Shown here piece by piece: positions 45,680 through 54,101 of a stretch of DNA of 64,000 bases. The stretch's first letter is position 1, and every line of letters starts with the position of its first letter. The position numbers and the translations under genes were made by a program. The notes under the pieces are model-generated. The model saw only the letters and a program-made list of their open reading frames with translations. It was not told where the DNA came from and did no database searches. Source of the DNA: Phenylobacterium aquaticum (lineage in GTDB: Bacteria; Pseudomonadota; Alphaproteobacteria; Caulobacterales; Caulobacteraceae). Location of the stretch: positions 186,001 to 250,000 of the forward strand of contig CANCJJ010000001.1 of NCBI GenBank assembly GCA_947378305.1. Direction: 5' to 3'.

Positions 45680-46900
45680 GTGAGCCGTTCTTCCTATATC
45701 TTCACCAGCGAAAGCGTTTCCGAAGGTCACCCGGACAAGGTGGCGGACCGGATTTCCGATACCGTGGTCGATGCCTTTCTGGCGGTCGAGCCCGAGGCCC
45801 GCGTCGCCTGTGAAACCCTGGTCACGACAAACCGCGTCATCCTGGCCGGAGAAGTCCGCGCCGGGAAGCCGGGAGCCAGCAAGGCCGAGAACAAGCAATT
45901 GACCAAGGATATCGTCGCCAGCCTTGAACCCAAGGTCCGCGCCGCCATCCGGGACATTGGCTATGAGCAAAAGGGTTTCCACTGGGAAAAGGCGAAATAT
46001 GCCTGCCATCTGCATCCCCAGTCCGCCCATATCGCCATGGGCGTGGACTCCTCGGACAAGAAGGACGAGGGCGCGGGCGATCAGGGCATTATGTTCGGCT
46101 ATGCCTGTGACGAAACCCCGTCGCTCATGCCCGCAACCCTGCAATATTCCCACGACATCCTGCGCCGTCTGGCAGAGGTCCGTCACTCCGGGGAATGCCA
46201 GGTTCTGGAACCCGACGCCAAGAGCCAGGTCACCCTGCGCTATGAAAACGGCCAGCCGGTCGAGGTCCTGCAGATTGTGGTCTCGACCCAGCACAAGAAG
46301 AAGATCGGCCATCTGGCCACCAATCCGCGCCGCCTGAAGGCCGAAATCCAGCCCTATGTGGAAAGCGTCTTCCCGTCCGGCCTGATTACCCGCCGCACCA
46401 AGTGGCACGTCAATCCCACCGGCAAGTTCGAAATCGGCGGGCCGGATGGCGACGCGGGCCTGACCGGTCGCAAGATCATTGTGGACACCTATGGCGGCGC
46501 GGCCCCCCACGGCGGCGGGGCCTTTTCCGGCAAGGACCCGACCAAGGTCGACCGGTCTGCGGCCTATGCCTGCCGCTATTTGGCCAAGAATGTCGTGGCC
46601 GCGGGCCTGGCGCGCAAGTGCACAATCCAGATCAGCTATGCCATCGGCGTCGCCCATCCCTTGAGCTTCTATGTCGACCTGCATGGCGAAGGGGAAGTCG
46701 ATCCGGCCAAGCTGGAGCGCCTGCTGCCGGAATTGATCGGCGGCGCGACCCCCCGGGCCATTCGTGAGCACCTGCAGTTGAACCGGCCCATCTATGCCCG
46801 GACCGCTGCCTATGGCCATTTCGGGCGTCAGCCGGACAATGAGGGCGGCTTCTCCTGGGAAAAGGCGGACCTGGTCGATGCACTGAAGGGCCTGGCCTAG
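45680..46900 (+). CDS. metK: S-adenosylmethionine synthetase
   Basis: MetK makes SAM from methionine and ATP. The 406-residue protein starts at a GTG with an aggag ribosome binding site. It carries [20 protein letters not shown], the flexible-loop segment [12 protein letters not shown] and [22 protein letters not shown]. It lies upstream of trmB, whose product uses SAM; this metK-trmB pair is typical for alphaproteobacteria. No SAM riboswitch could be recognised in the 48-bp gap to lnt. Confidence 0.98.
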   Translation: MSRSSYIFTSESVSEGHPDKVADRISDTVVDAFLAVEPEARVACETLVTTNRVILAGEVRAGKPGASKAENKQLTKDIVASLEPKVRAAIRDIGYEQKGFHWEKAKYACHLHPQSAHIAMGVDSSDKKDEGAGDQGIMFGYACDETPSLMPATLQYSHDILRRLAEVRHSGECQVLEPDAKSQVTLRYENGQPVEVLQIVVSTQHKKKIGHLATNPRRLKAEIQPYVESVFPSGLITRRTKWHVNPTGKFEIGGPDGDAGLTGRKIIVDTYGGAAPHGGGAFSGKDPTKVDRSAAYACRYLAKNVVAAGLARKCTIQISYAIGVAHPLSFYVDLHGEGEVDPAKLERLLPELIGGATPRAIREHLQLNRPIYARTAAYGHFGRQPDNEGGFSWEKADLVDALKGLA

Positions 46901-46913
46901 GCTGGACTCCAGC

Positions 46914-47585
46914 ATGGATGGCCACCGCCCCCTTCGCTCCTTCGGGCGTATAAGGTCACGGGTCATCAAGCCCCGTCAGGCCGCCCTGATGGAGACCCTC
47001 CTGCCTGAAATCCGCCTGCCCGCGACCCTGTTCCAGCCCCTGAGCCTCAGGCCGGAGTCCGACGCTGTCTGGCTGGAGATCGGCTTTGGCGGCGGGGAGC
47101 ACATGGCCGCCCAGGCTGCGCGCCATCCCGAAGCCCTGATCCTGGGGGCAGAGCCCTTCCAGAATGGCGTCGCCAGCGCCCTGCGTCACCTCGACGACCA
47201 GGGCCTGAACAATGTGCGCCTGCATGACGGCGATGTCCGGGACCTGATCGGCTGTCTGCCCAAGGCTTGCCTGGACCGGGTCTTCATCCTGTTTCCAGAC
47301 CCCTGGCCCAAGGCCCGGCACCACAAACGCCGCCTGTTAAACCCCGACCTGCTCGACGACCTTGCCCGGGTCATGAAACCGGGGGCCCACCTCAGATTCG
47401 CGACGGATTGGGCCGATTATGCGGACTGGACCCTGGAGCGGGTCCTCGCCGACGGACGCTTTGACTGGCCCGCCCAGACGGCTGCCGACTGGCGCACACC
47501 CCCGGCCGATCACATCACGACCCGATATGAGGAAAAGCGTCTGGGCGACTGTGACCCCGTCTTTCTGGACTTTATCCGCCGCTAA
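46914..47585 (+). CDS. trmB: tRNA (guanine-N7-)-methyltransferase TrmB
   Basis: TrmB makes m7G46 in tRNA using SAM. The 223-residue protein has the SAM-binding WLEIGFGGGEHMAAQAARHPE, then GAEPFQNGVAS and the class signature VFILFPDPWPKARHHKRRLLNPDLL. It ends convergently with the protease gene 4 bp away. It starts 13 bp after metK. Confidence 0.96.
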   Translation: MDGHRPLRSFGRIRSRVIKPRQAALMETLLPEIRLPATLFQPLSLRPESDAVWLEIGFGGGEHMAAQAARHPEALILGAEPFQNGVASALRHLDDQGLNNVRLHDGDVRDLIGCLPKACLDRVFILFPDPWPKARHHKRRLLNPDLLDDLARVMKPGAHLRFATDWADYADWTLERVLADGRFDWPAQTAADWRTPPADHITTRYEEKRLGDCDPVFLDFIRR

Positions 47586-47589
47586 CGGC

Positions 47590-48423
47590 CTAGCTGACAT
47601 CCAGGCAGATGACCTGGGCCACCCGAAGGTCCCTTCGCAGGGTGTCTGAGACAATCCCGTAATTGCCGAGGGTAACGGATTCGCCCCGGGCGAAGTCTGC
47701 CGGGACCTCATGGGCCGCCTTCAGGGCCGCCGTCAGGGTTTCCGGCGCGGTGGTGTAGATCCGGCCCCTGCGTGGAGCCTCGGCGACCGTGACCCCAATC
47801 ACCCGGCCCGCACTGTCCAGGGCAGGGGCTCCGGACAGGCCCGCCAGACTGCCCTTCAACAGGTCCGTGCGACCGGTTTCCGCCCAGACCAGCACCGGTT
47901 CGGTGCGCGCGCCGCGCCCGCGAATGACGAGGTTTTCACGTCCCAGAAGTCTGGAGGTGGCTTCCCCGGGTTGGCCCTGGGGAAAACCGGGATGATAGGC
48001 TCGGTCTCCCCGGCGAAGCACCCGCTCCATGCCCAGTGGCAAGGGCGATGCGCCACCAGATGTCGTGAGAATGGCGACCTCGCCGCGGGGATCAATACTG
48101 ACCTGGGCGGCGACGCCCTGGCCATCGGCCACGACAATAGCTGCCCGGTTGCAACCATCGACCACATGGCGCGCCGTCACCCAGACCCCGCGATCGGCAA
48201 TGGAAAAGGCCGTGCCCGACCCCGGTTCGCCCTTGGCAGGCACCTCAACCACCACGGACGGATCGAAGGGCGAGGACGGACCCAGGGGAATGCCCTCGAC
48301 CCCGGCCACAGGCGGCGGCGCAGGCGGGGCATTGGTCTTTTCCCGCCGCCCCAAGGCAACAACCAGCACAGCGACCACAATCGCCAGGTAGACCAGCCAG
48401 TCGTTGAGTTTGGGAAAGTGCAA
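47590..48423 (-). CDS. Membrane-anchored trypsin-like serine protease homologue
   Basis: The 277-residue protein has an N-terminal signal anchor (LVYLAIVVAVLVVALGRR), a Pro-rich linker and a trypsin-like domain (about residues 65-250). His is in GVWVTARHVVDGCNRAAIVV. Ser is in GSLAGLSGAPALDSAGRVIG (GLSGAP). At the usual Asp position (DVAIL type) the sequence reads PRGEVAILTT, with Glu in place of Asp, so catalytic competence is uncertain. It is probably periplasmic and follows the DUF350 gene on the minus strand. Confidence 0.75.
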   Translation of the reverse strand: MHFPKLNDWLVYLAIVVAVLVVALGRREKTNAPPAPPPVAGVEGIPLGPSSPFDPSVVVEVPAKGEPGSGTAFSIADRGVWVTARHVVDGCNRAAIVVADGQGVAAQVSIDPRGEVAILTTSGGASPLPLGMERVLRRGDRAYHPGFPQGQPGEATSRLLGRENLVIRGRGARTEPVLVWAETGRTDLLKGSLAGLSGAPALDSAGRVIGVTVAEAPRRGRIYTTAPETLTAALKAAHEVPADFARGESVTLGNYGIVSDTLRRDLRVAQVICLDVS

Positions 48424-48481
48424 GCCTGTCCTCTAGACCTACTTTGCGACGAAGTTTGGGCGCGACCGTTTCATCAAGGCC

Positions 48482-48910
48482 CTAGCCGGCCACGGCCGCC
48501 GCGAGAATGAGGGCACTGGCCAGCTTGGCCCCGACCAGCAGGACGGCGGCAGACATCTCCCCCTCCTGGATGCGGGTGGGCAGGCCGTGCAGGATCAGGT
48601 CGACCACTCGAAAGACCAGCAATTGCACCACCACCGTCGATGCGCCCCAGATAAGGATTTCGACCACGGAGGTTGACGCCGTCAGAGACACCGCGAGGGG
48701 AATGGCCAGGCCCGCCAGGACGCCGGCCAGGGAGAGGGCCGCGGCGGAATTTCCTTCCCGGATCAGGGCAATTTCCCGCTGGGGCGTGAGCAAGATATAG
48801 AGCCCGGCCCCCACCATGAGAATGAGCAGGGTCATGCCTGCATGGAGCAGGGTCAGGGGAAAGCCTGAGGCAAAGGCCTGAAGTTCTGGCGACTGGGAAT
48901 GCGGAATCAT
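48482..48910 (-). CDS. DUF350 (UPF0719) membrane protein
   Basis: The 142-residue protein has four hydrophobic helices: FPLTLLHAGMTLLILMVGAGLY, SAAALSLAGVLAGLAIPLAVSL, SVVEILIWGASTVVVQLLVFRVVDL and AAVLLVGAKLASALILAAAVAG. The DUF350 pattern is seen as EIALIREGNSAAALSLAGVL and DLILHGLPTRIQEGEMSAAVLL. Function is unknown. It lies between rlmN and the protease gene on the minus strand, so the three may be cotranscribed. Confidence 0.88.
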   Translation of the reverse strand: MIPHSQSPELQAFASGFPLTLLHAGMTLLILMVGAGLYILLTPQREIALIREGNSAAALSLAGVLAGLAIPLAVSLTASTSVVEILIWGASTVVVQLLVFRVVDLILHGLPTRIQEGEMSAAVLLVGAKLASALILAAAVAG

Positions 48911-48957
48911 CTGGGCCCTGCTGAATGTGTTGCTCTAGGTCCCACGCCCACCTGATT

Positions 48958-50151
48958 TCAGGAGGCCGGGACGTCTTCTGTCGCCGCACGATCAAGCGCC
49001 CGACGGGCACTGGCGCGCAGTTTCTCACTCTCACTCTTCAACTGGCCGCAAGCCGCCAGAATATCCCGCCCCCGTGGCGTGCGGATCGGCGAGGCATATC
49101 CCGCCCGATTGAGCACGGCCGCAAAGGCCTCAATGGTAGGCCAGTCGGAACAGACATAGGGACTGCCCGGCCAGGGGTTGAAGGGGATCAGGTTAATCTT
49201 GGACGGAATGCCCTTGAGCAGGCGCACCAGGGCCAGGGCCTCGGCCGGACTGTCATTCACACCCTTCAGCATGACATATTCAAACGTCACCCGCCGGGCA
49301 TTGCTGAGCCCCGGATAGCCGCGAATGCCCGCCATGAGATCGGCGATCGGATATTTCTTGTTCAGCGGCACCAGGACGTCGCGCAAGGCATCATTGGTCG
49401 CGTGCAGGGAAATCGCCAGCATGGCCTGGGTGCGGTGACCCAGGGCCGGAAGCTCAGGCACGACCCCGGAGGTCGAGACCGTGATCCGCCGCCGGGAAAT
49501 CGCAATCCCCTCATTGTCGGAAATGATGTCGATGGCATCGGCGACGTTATCGAGATTGTAGAGCGGCTCACCCATGCCCATGAAGACAATGTTCGACAGG
49601 CGACGATCGGCCTTGGGCGAGGGCCATTCCCCAAGTTCATCCCGGGCAATCTGCACCTGGGCTACAATTTCTGCTGCCGTCAGGTTTCGAACCAGGGCCT
49701 GGGTTCCAGTATGACAGAAGGTGCAATTCAGCGTGCAGCCAACCTGGCTGGACACACACAAGGCCCCCGAACGCCCCACATCCGGAATATAGACCGTCTC
49801 GACCTCAATCCCCGGGGCCATTCGGATCAGCCACTTTCGGGTCCCGTCATTGGAGACCTGCCGCTCAATGACTTCCGGGCGGGCCAGATCAAAATGGGCC
49901 GCAAGCAGGGGGCGGGTCTCCTTGGCCACGTCGGTCATGGCGTCAAAATCCGTGACGCCATAGTGATGAATCCAGCGCCAGAGCTGGGTGGCCCGCATCT
50001 TGGCCTTGTCGGGGCGGACAATATCGGCGGCCACCAGGGCCTCGACCAGGGCCTTGCGCGTCAGGCCCGACAGATTTGGCCGCGCAGGCTTGGAAGCCGA
50101 CACGGGCCGATTGGCCTGGGCAAGATCAACAACAAGGGTCAAGGGGCGCAC
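48958..50151 (-). CDS. rlmN: 23S rRNA (adenine-C2)-methyltransferase RlmN
   Basis: RlmN is a radical SAM enzyme that methylates A2503 of 23S rRNA and A37 of some tRNAs. The cluster motif is [18 protein letters not shown] (CxxxCxxC); [19 protein letters not shown] and the C-terminal [14 protein letters not shown] agree. The track ORF extends to 50223, past the likely promoter at 50169-50197. The GTG at 50151 (about 397 aa) lies just after the predicted transcription start and is preferred. Confidence 0.93.
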   Translation of the reverse strand: MRPLTLVVDLAQANRPVSASKPARPNLSGLTRKALVEALVAADIVRPDKAKMRATQLWRWIHHYGVTDFDAMTDVAKETRPLLAAHFDLARPEVIERQVSNDGTRKWLIRMAPGIEVETVYIPDVGRSGALCVSSQVGCTLNCTFCHTGTQALVRNLTAAEIVAQVQIARDELGEWPSPKADRRLSNIVFMGMGEPLYNLDNVADAIDIISDNEGIAISRRRITVSTSGVVPELPALGHRTQAMLAISLHATNDALRDVLVPLNKKYPIADLMAGIRGYPGLSNARRVTFEYVMLKGVNDSPAEALALVRLLKGIPSKINLIPFNPWPGSPYVCSDWPTIEAFAAVLNRAGYASPIRTPRGRDILAACGQLKSESEKLRASARRALDRAATEDVPAS

Positions 50152-50168
50152 TCTGAAGGACAGGCCTC

Positions 50169-50197
50169 TATATAGGTCATGCTGATCACCGCGACAA
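50169..50197 (-). promoter_or_regulatory. Sigma-70-type promoter of rlmN
   Basis: Reading the minus strand, a -35 ttgtcg and a -10 tatata are spaced by exactly 17 bp, with a predicted start near 50162. This makes any rlmN start upstream of 50162 unlikely. Confidence 0.55.
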
Positions 50198-50308
50198 ATC
50201 CGGCCTGAGGCCTGGAGCTTCAAACAAATGTTTGTCCGGAGGCTTCCGCCGCCTCGCCCCCTAAGCTAGCTTGCCGCCAACACACTGCGCCCCTGGGGAG
50301 AAGAAGTC

Positions 50309-51313
50309 ATGAAAGCGGTTTTGAGCAAGGTCGTTGGGGGTCCCGAAACCCTGGTTCTGGAAGATATTCCGGCACCGGAGCTCCGCCCGGGTGGAGCCCT
50401 GGTTCAGGTCAAGGCCGTCGGGATCAACTTCCCGGATGTCCTGATGATTGAAGACAAGTACCAGTCAAAGCCCCCCCGGCCCTTCGCGCCCGGCGGCGAG
50501 GTCTCCGGCGTTGTTACGGCTGTCGCCGAGGGCGTCACCAATGTGAAGGTTGGCGACCGGGTTCTGGCCCAGATCGGGTCCGGCGGACTGGTTGAACAAA
50601 TCGCCGCGCCTGCCAACCGGCTGACGCCAATTCCCGATGCCATGCCCTTTGACGAAGCTGCCGCCTTCATCCTGACCTATGGCACCTCCTATCACGGGCT
50701 CAAGGACCGGGGGCACCTCAAGGCGGGCGAGACCCTGCTGGTCCTCGGCGCCGCAGGCGGTGTCGGCCTTGCGGCTGTGGAACTTGGCAAGGCCATGGGG
50801 GCCAGGGTCATTGCCGCCTGTTCAACCCAGGAAAAGGTCGACCTGGCCATTGCCCATGGCGCGGATGCCGGCGTGGTCTATGGGCGAGGCCCGTTTGACC
50901 GGGATGGCCAAAAGCAGCTGAGCCAGTTGTTCAAGGATGCCTGTGGCGAGGCCGGGGCCAATGTCATTTATGACGCCGTTGGCGGCGACTATGCCGAACC
51001 CGCCCTGCGTTCCATTGCCTGGGAAGGCCGCTATCTCGTCATCGGCTTTGCCGCTGGGGAAATTCCGAAGATTCCGCTGAACCTGCCCCTTCTGAAGGGT
51101 TGCGACATTGTGGGCGTGATCTGGGGCAACTGGACCGCGCGGAACCCCGACCTGTTCCAGAAGGCCAATCTCGAACTCATGGACCTCTACAAGGCGGGCA
51201 AGATCCGGCCCCATGTGTCCGAACGCTTCCCCCTGGAACGGGCCGCAGACGCCATCGCCCACCTGGGCAGCCGCAAGGCCATGGGCAAGGTTGTCGTCAC
51301 CCTCGGCGACTAG
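50309..51313 (+). CDS. NADPH:quinone oxidoreductase family protein
   Basis: The 334-residue medium-chain dehydrogenase/reductase lacks the catalytic zinc ligands and matches the quinone-reductase type. It begins MKAVLSKVVGGPETLVLEDI, then GINFPDVLMIEDKYQSKP and the NADP-binding GETLLVLGAAGGVGLAAVELGKAMGARVIA. The C-terminus is IRPHVSERFPLERAADAIAHL. The electron acceptor is unknown. It precedes an SDR and an EamA permease in a probable operon. Confidence 0.88.
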   Translation: MKAVLSKVVGGPETLVLEDIPAPELRPGGALVQVKAVGINFPDVLMIEDKYQSKPPRPFAPGGEVSGVVTAVAEGVTNVKVGDRVLAQIGSGGLVEQIAAPANRLTPIPDAMPFDEAAAFILTYGTSYHGLKDRGHLKAGETLLVLGAAGGVGLAAVELGKAMGARVIAACSTQEKVDLAIAHGADAGVVYGRGPFDRDGQKQLSQLFKDACGEAGANVIYDAVGGDYAEPALRSIAWEGRYLVIGFAAGEIPKIPLNLPLLKGCDIVGVIWGNWTARNPDLFQKANLELMDLYKAGKIRPHVSERFPLERAADAIAHLGSRKAMGKVVVTLGD

Positions 51314-51353
51314 GCCGAGCCACACATCGAAACGAACGGATAAGGGGAAGACA

Positions 51354-52214
51354 ATGGCAGGACGTCTGGATGGCAAGATTGCCATGATCACCGGGGCGGC
51401 GTCAGGGATTGGTCTGGCAACGGTCGAGCTGTTTGTGGCCGAGGGGGCCCAGGTCATCGCCGCCGACATCCAGGACGAAAAAGGGGCCATGCTGGAACGC
51501 CGCTTCCCGGACCGGGTTCGCTATGCCCATTGCGATGTCACGAGCGAGGCCGACATCGAGGCCGCAGTCGCCCTCGCGGACAGCGCCTTCGGGGGGCTGG
51601 ACATTCAGTTCAACAATGCCGGTATCTCCGACCGCATGGGTACCATCACCGAGGTGACCGCCGAGGGTTGGAGCTGGATTTTCGACGTCCTGGTCCGCGG
51701 CCCGGCCCTGGGCATGAAGCATGCTGTGCCCCTCATGCTGAAGCGAGGCGGTGGGGCCATTATCAATACGGCCTCGATTGCGGGACTTCAGGCCGGTTAT
51801 GGACCCATTGCCTATTCCACCGCCAAGGCGGGCGTCATTCATATGAGCCGGGCCGCCGCCGCCCAGCTTTCGCCCCAGGGCATCCGGGTCAATGCCATCT
51901 GCCCGGGCCTGATCGCGACCTCTATCTTCGGGGCCACCCTGGGCATGACCCGGGACGTGGCCGACCAGATGGCCGCCCTGGTGGCCCAGAATGCCAGCAC
52001 GGCCCAACCCGTGAAGAAGGCGGGCCTGCCCGACGATATTGCCCAGGCCGCCCTCTATTTGGCATCGGACGCCTCGGCCTTTGTCACAGGCACCCACCTG
52101 GTGGTCGATGGCGGCATTACAGTCGGCGGGCGTCACAGCTGGGATCAGACGATGATCTCCCCCTTTGCCGCCATCTTTGGCGGGGAATTGCCCCAGTCTC
52201 CGGATCCGGCTTGA
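51354..52214 (+). CDS. SDR-family oxidoreductase
   Basis: The 286-residue classical SDR starts at the ATG at 51354 (aagggg just upstream): MAGRLDGKIAMITGAASGIG. It contains NAG-type QFNNAGISDRMG, the catalytic Ser region GAIINTASIAGLQAGYGPIAYSTAKAGV (Ser..Tyr..Lys) and RVNAICPGLI. The last about 25 residues (after VDGGITVGGRHSWDQ) extend beyond the usual end. The substrate is unknown. Its TGA overlaps the TTG of the next gene (TTGA). The track ORF starts 47 codons upstream inside the quinone reductase gene. Confidence 0.9.
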   Translation: MAGRLDGKIAMITGAASGIGLATVELFVAEGAQVIAADIQDEKGAMLERRFPDRVRYAHCDVTSEADIEAAVALADSAFGGLDIQFNNAGISDRMGTITEVTAEGWSWIFDVLVRGPALGMKHAVPLMLKRGGGAIINTASIAGLQAGYGPIAYSTAKAGVIHMSRAAAAQLSPQGIRVNAICPGLIATSIFGATLGMTRDVADQMAALVAQNASTAQPVKKAGLPDDIAQAALYLASDASAFVTGTHLVVDGGITVGGRHSWDQTMISPFAAIFGGELPQSPDPA

Positions 52215-53152
52215 GCCCGTCAGACATCCCAGCGCCAGTCGCCGTCACCTGGCATTCGGGCCTTACCCCCAATGTGCGGGGCGCGCTCTGGATGCTGGCC
52301 TCGGCCCTGGCCTTTACGGTCATGATGACCCTGGTGAAGTTTCTGGGCGGTGACTATCCAGCCTCCCTGCAGACCTTCTACCGGCAGCTTGCAGGGTTCA
52401 TTGTCCTCTTGCCGGTCATCGTGCGGCACAAGAGTGCCGCCTTTGCCACCACCCGGCCCTGGATACTGATCTTTCGGTCCCTGGCCGGGACCGTGGGCAT
52501 GATCCTGTCCTTTTATGCCTTCCAGAAAATGCCCCTGGCCGATGCCAATGCCCTGTCCTTCACCCGGACCCTCTGGCTCGTGCCCCTGGCGGCCTTTGTT
52601 GTGCGGGAAAAGATCGGGCCCTTGCGGATTGGCGCGGCCCTTGTGGGTTTCTTGGGTGTTCTGGTCATGGTGAGACCCGGCGCAGGTGGCCATTTCGCCA
52701 TGGGCCTGCCCGCCCTGGCCATGCTGGCCTCCTCCTTCCTCTTTGCCCTGACCATTACCGGCATGAAGGTCATGACCCGGGATCACAGTCCCACCGTGCT
52801 TCTGGTCTGGTCCGCCTGTCTGGGCCTGGTACTTGCCATTCCGGGGGCCGTCATGGCCTGGCACTGGCCTGGCCCGATGGACCTGCTGCTCCTGGTCATT
52901 ATGGGTGCCATGGGGACCCTGACCCAGGCCTGCTATATTCGCGGCATGGCTGTTGGCGATGCCGCCGCCATGGCTCCAGTGGACTATACGCGTCTGGTAT
53001 TTTCGGTCCTGGCCGGTCTGGTTCTGTTTCACGAGCTTCCCAGCCCCTGGACCCTGCTCGGCGCGGGCATTGTCGTGGCCTCCGCCCTCTTCATCACCTG
53101 GCGAGAACATCAATTGGCCCGCAGCGCGCCCCTTGAGCCCCTGGCGCACTAG
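52211..53152 (+). CDS. EamA-family (DMT) transporter
   Basis: The 313-residue permease has ten predicted helices in two EamA repeats, with GALWMLASALAFTVMMTLVKFLGG and YRQLAGFIVLLPVIV in the first. LFALTITGMKVMTRDHSPTVLLVW appears in the second, and VDYTRLVFSVLAGLVLFHELP near the end. These proteins export metabolites such as amino acids or purines; the substrate is not predictable. The true start is a TTG (52211) overlapping the SDR stop. The track ORF of 540 aa is an artefact running back into the SDR in another frame. Confidence 0.87.
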   Translation: MSPSDIPAPVAVTWHSGLTPNVRGALWMLASALAFTVMMTLVKFLGGDYPASLQTFYRQLAGFIVLLPVIVRHKSAAFATTRPWILIFRSLAGTVGMILSFYAFQKMPLADANALSFTRTLWLVPLAAFVVREKIGPLRIGAALVGFLGVLVMVRPGAGGHFAMGLPALAMLASSFLFALTITGMKVMTRDHSPTVLLVWSACLGLVLAIPGAVMAWHWPGPMDLLLLVIMGAMGTLTQACYIRGMAVGDAAAMAPVDYTRLVFSVLAGLVLFHELPSPWTLLGAGIVVASALFITWREHQLARSAPLEPLAH

Positions 53153-53259
53153 CCCACTGAAGGGCGCCCCAAAGTCAGGGCTTTTGCCGCGCCGCCCGGC
53201 GGGTTAAAGGCTTTGCATCAACAGATAGACGATCCAACGAAAACGGGAGACCTGCCCTC

Positions 53260-54039
53260 ATGAAACTTGATTCCTCCATTGCCGCCGTCGTCACCGGCGG
53301 CGCCTCCGGCCTCGGTGAAGCCACAGTCCGTCAACTGGCTGCCCATGGCGTCAAGGTCGCCATCTTCGACATGAACGAAGCCCGGGGCGAAGAGGTCGCC
53401 AAGGAAGTTGGCGGCGTATTCTGCAAGTGCAACGTGACCTCCGACGCGGAAGTCGATGCCGCCTTTGAAAAGGCCCGCGCCGCCCATGGCCAGGAGCGTA
53501 TCCTGGTCAATTGCGCCGGGACGGGTAATGCCGCCAAGACCGCCAGCCGCGACAAGACCACCGGCGAGACCAAGCATTTCCCCCTGGATGCCTTCAACCT
53601 GATCATCCAGATCAACCTGGTCGGCACCTTCCGGTGCATTGCCAAGTCGGCCAAGGGCATGCTGGACCTGGAGCCCATTGACGGCGAGCGCGGCACCATC
53701 GTCAACACCGCCTCCGTGGCGGCTGAAGACGGCCAGATGGGCCAGGCGGCCTATTCCGCCTCCAAGGCCGGGATTGTCGGCATGACCCTGCCCATCGCCC
53801 GCGATCTGGCCGGCGATGGGATACGCGTCAACACCATTCTGCCGGGGATCTTCGATACCCCCCTGATGCGCGGTGCTCCGGAAGCTGTAAAGCAAGCCCT
53901 GGCCGCCTCTGTCCCCTTCCCCAAGCGTCTTGGGACCCCGACAGACTATGCGCACCTGGCCCTGACCATGATCACGAATGGCTATTTCAACGGCGAGGAC
54001 GTGCGTCTCGACGGGGCCATCCGTATGGCCCCGCGCTAA
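53260..54039 (+). CDS. 3-hydroxyacyl-CoA dehydrogenase-type SDR
   Basis: The 259-residue SDR resembles type II 3-hydroxyacyl-CoA dehydrogenases (HSD17B10 group). It begins MKLDSSIAAVVTGGASGLGEATVRQLAAHG. Characteristic parts are VNCAGTGNAAKTASRDKTTGETKHFPLDAFNLIIQINLVGTF, TASVAAEDGQMGQAAYSASKAGI (Ser, Tyr and Lys) and GIRVNTILPGIFDTPLMRGAPE. It probably acts in fatty acid or branched amino acid catabolism. It is separated from the EamA gene by 107 bp. Confidence 0.9.
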   Translation: MKLDSSIAAVVTGGASGLGEATVRQLAAHGVKVAIFDMNEARGEEVAKEVGGVFCKCNVTSDAEVDAAFEKARAAHGQERILVNCAGTGNAAKTASRDKTTGETKHFPLDAFNLIIQINLVGTFRCIAKSAKGMLDLEPIDGERGTIVNTASVAAEDGQMGQAAYSASKAGIVGMTLPIARDLAGDGIRVNTILPGIFDTPLMRGAPEAVKQALAASVPFPKRLGTPTDYAHLALTMITNGYFNGEDVRLDGAIRMAPR

Positions 54040-54063
54040 GACGACCTGAAACGTCCAATAGGT

Positions 54064-54089
54064 CCCCTTCTCTGCTCGCAGGGAAGGGG
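54064..54089. terminator. Hairpin between the convergent SDR and maeB genes
   Basis: The inverted repeat ccccttc...gaagggg (7 bp, loop about 12 bases) lies between two convergent genes. It has no T-run; a bidirectional terminator is possible but weak. Confidence 0.4.
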
Positions 54090-54101
54090 CAGGACCTGTC
54101 C

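Noticed and set aside
51530-52210. N-terminal 227 residues of the 540-aa track ORF
   Set aside because: They run through the SDR gene in another frame; the EamA protein starts at the TTG at 52211.
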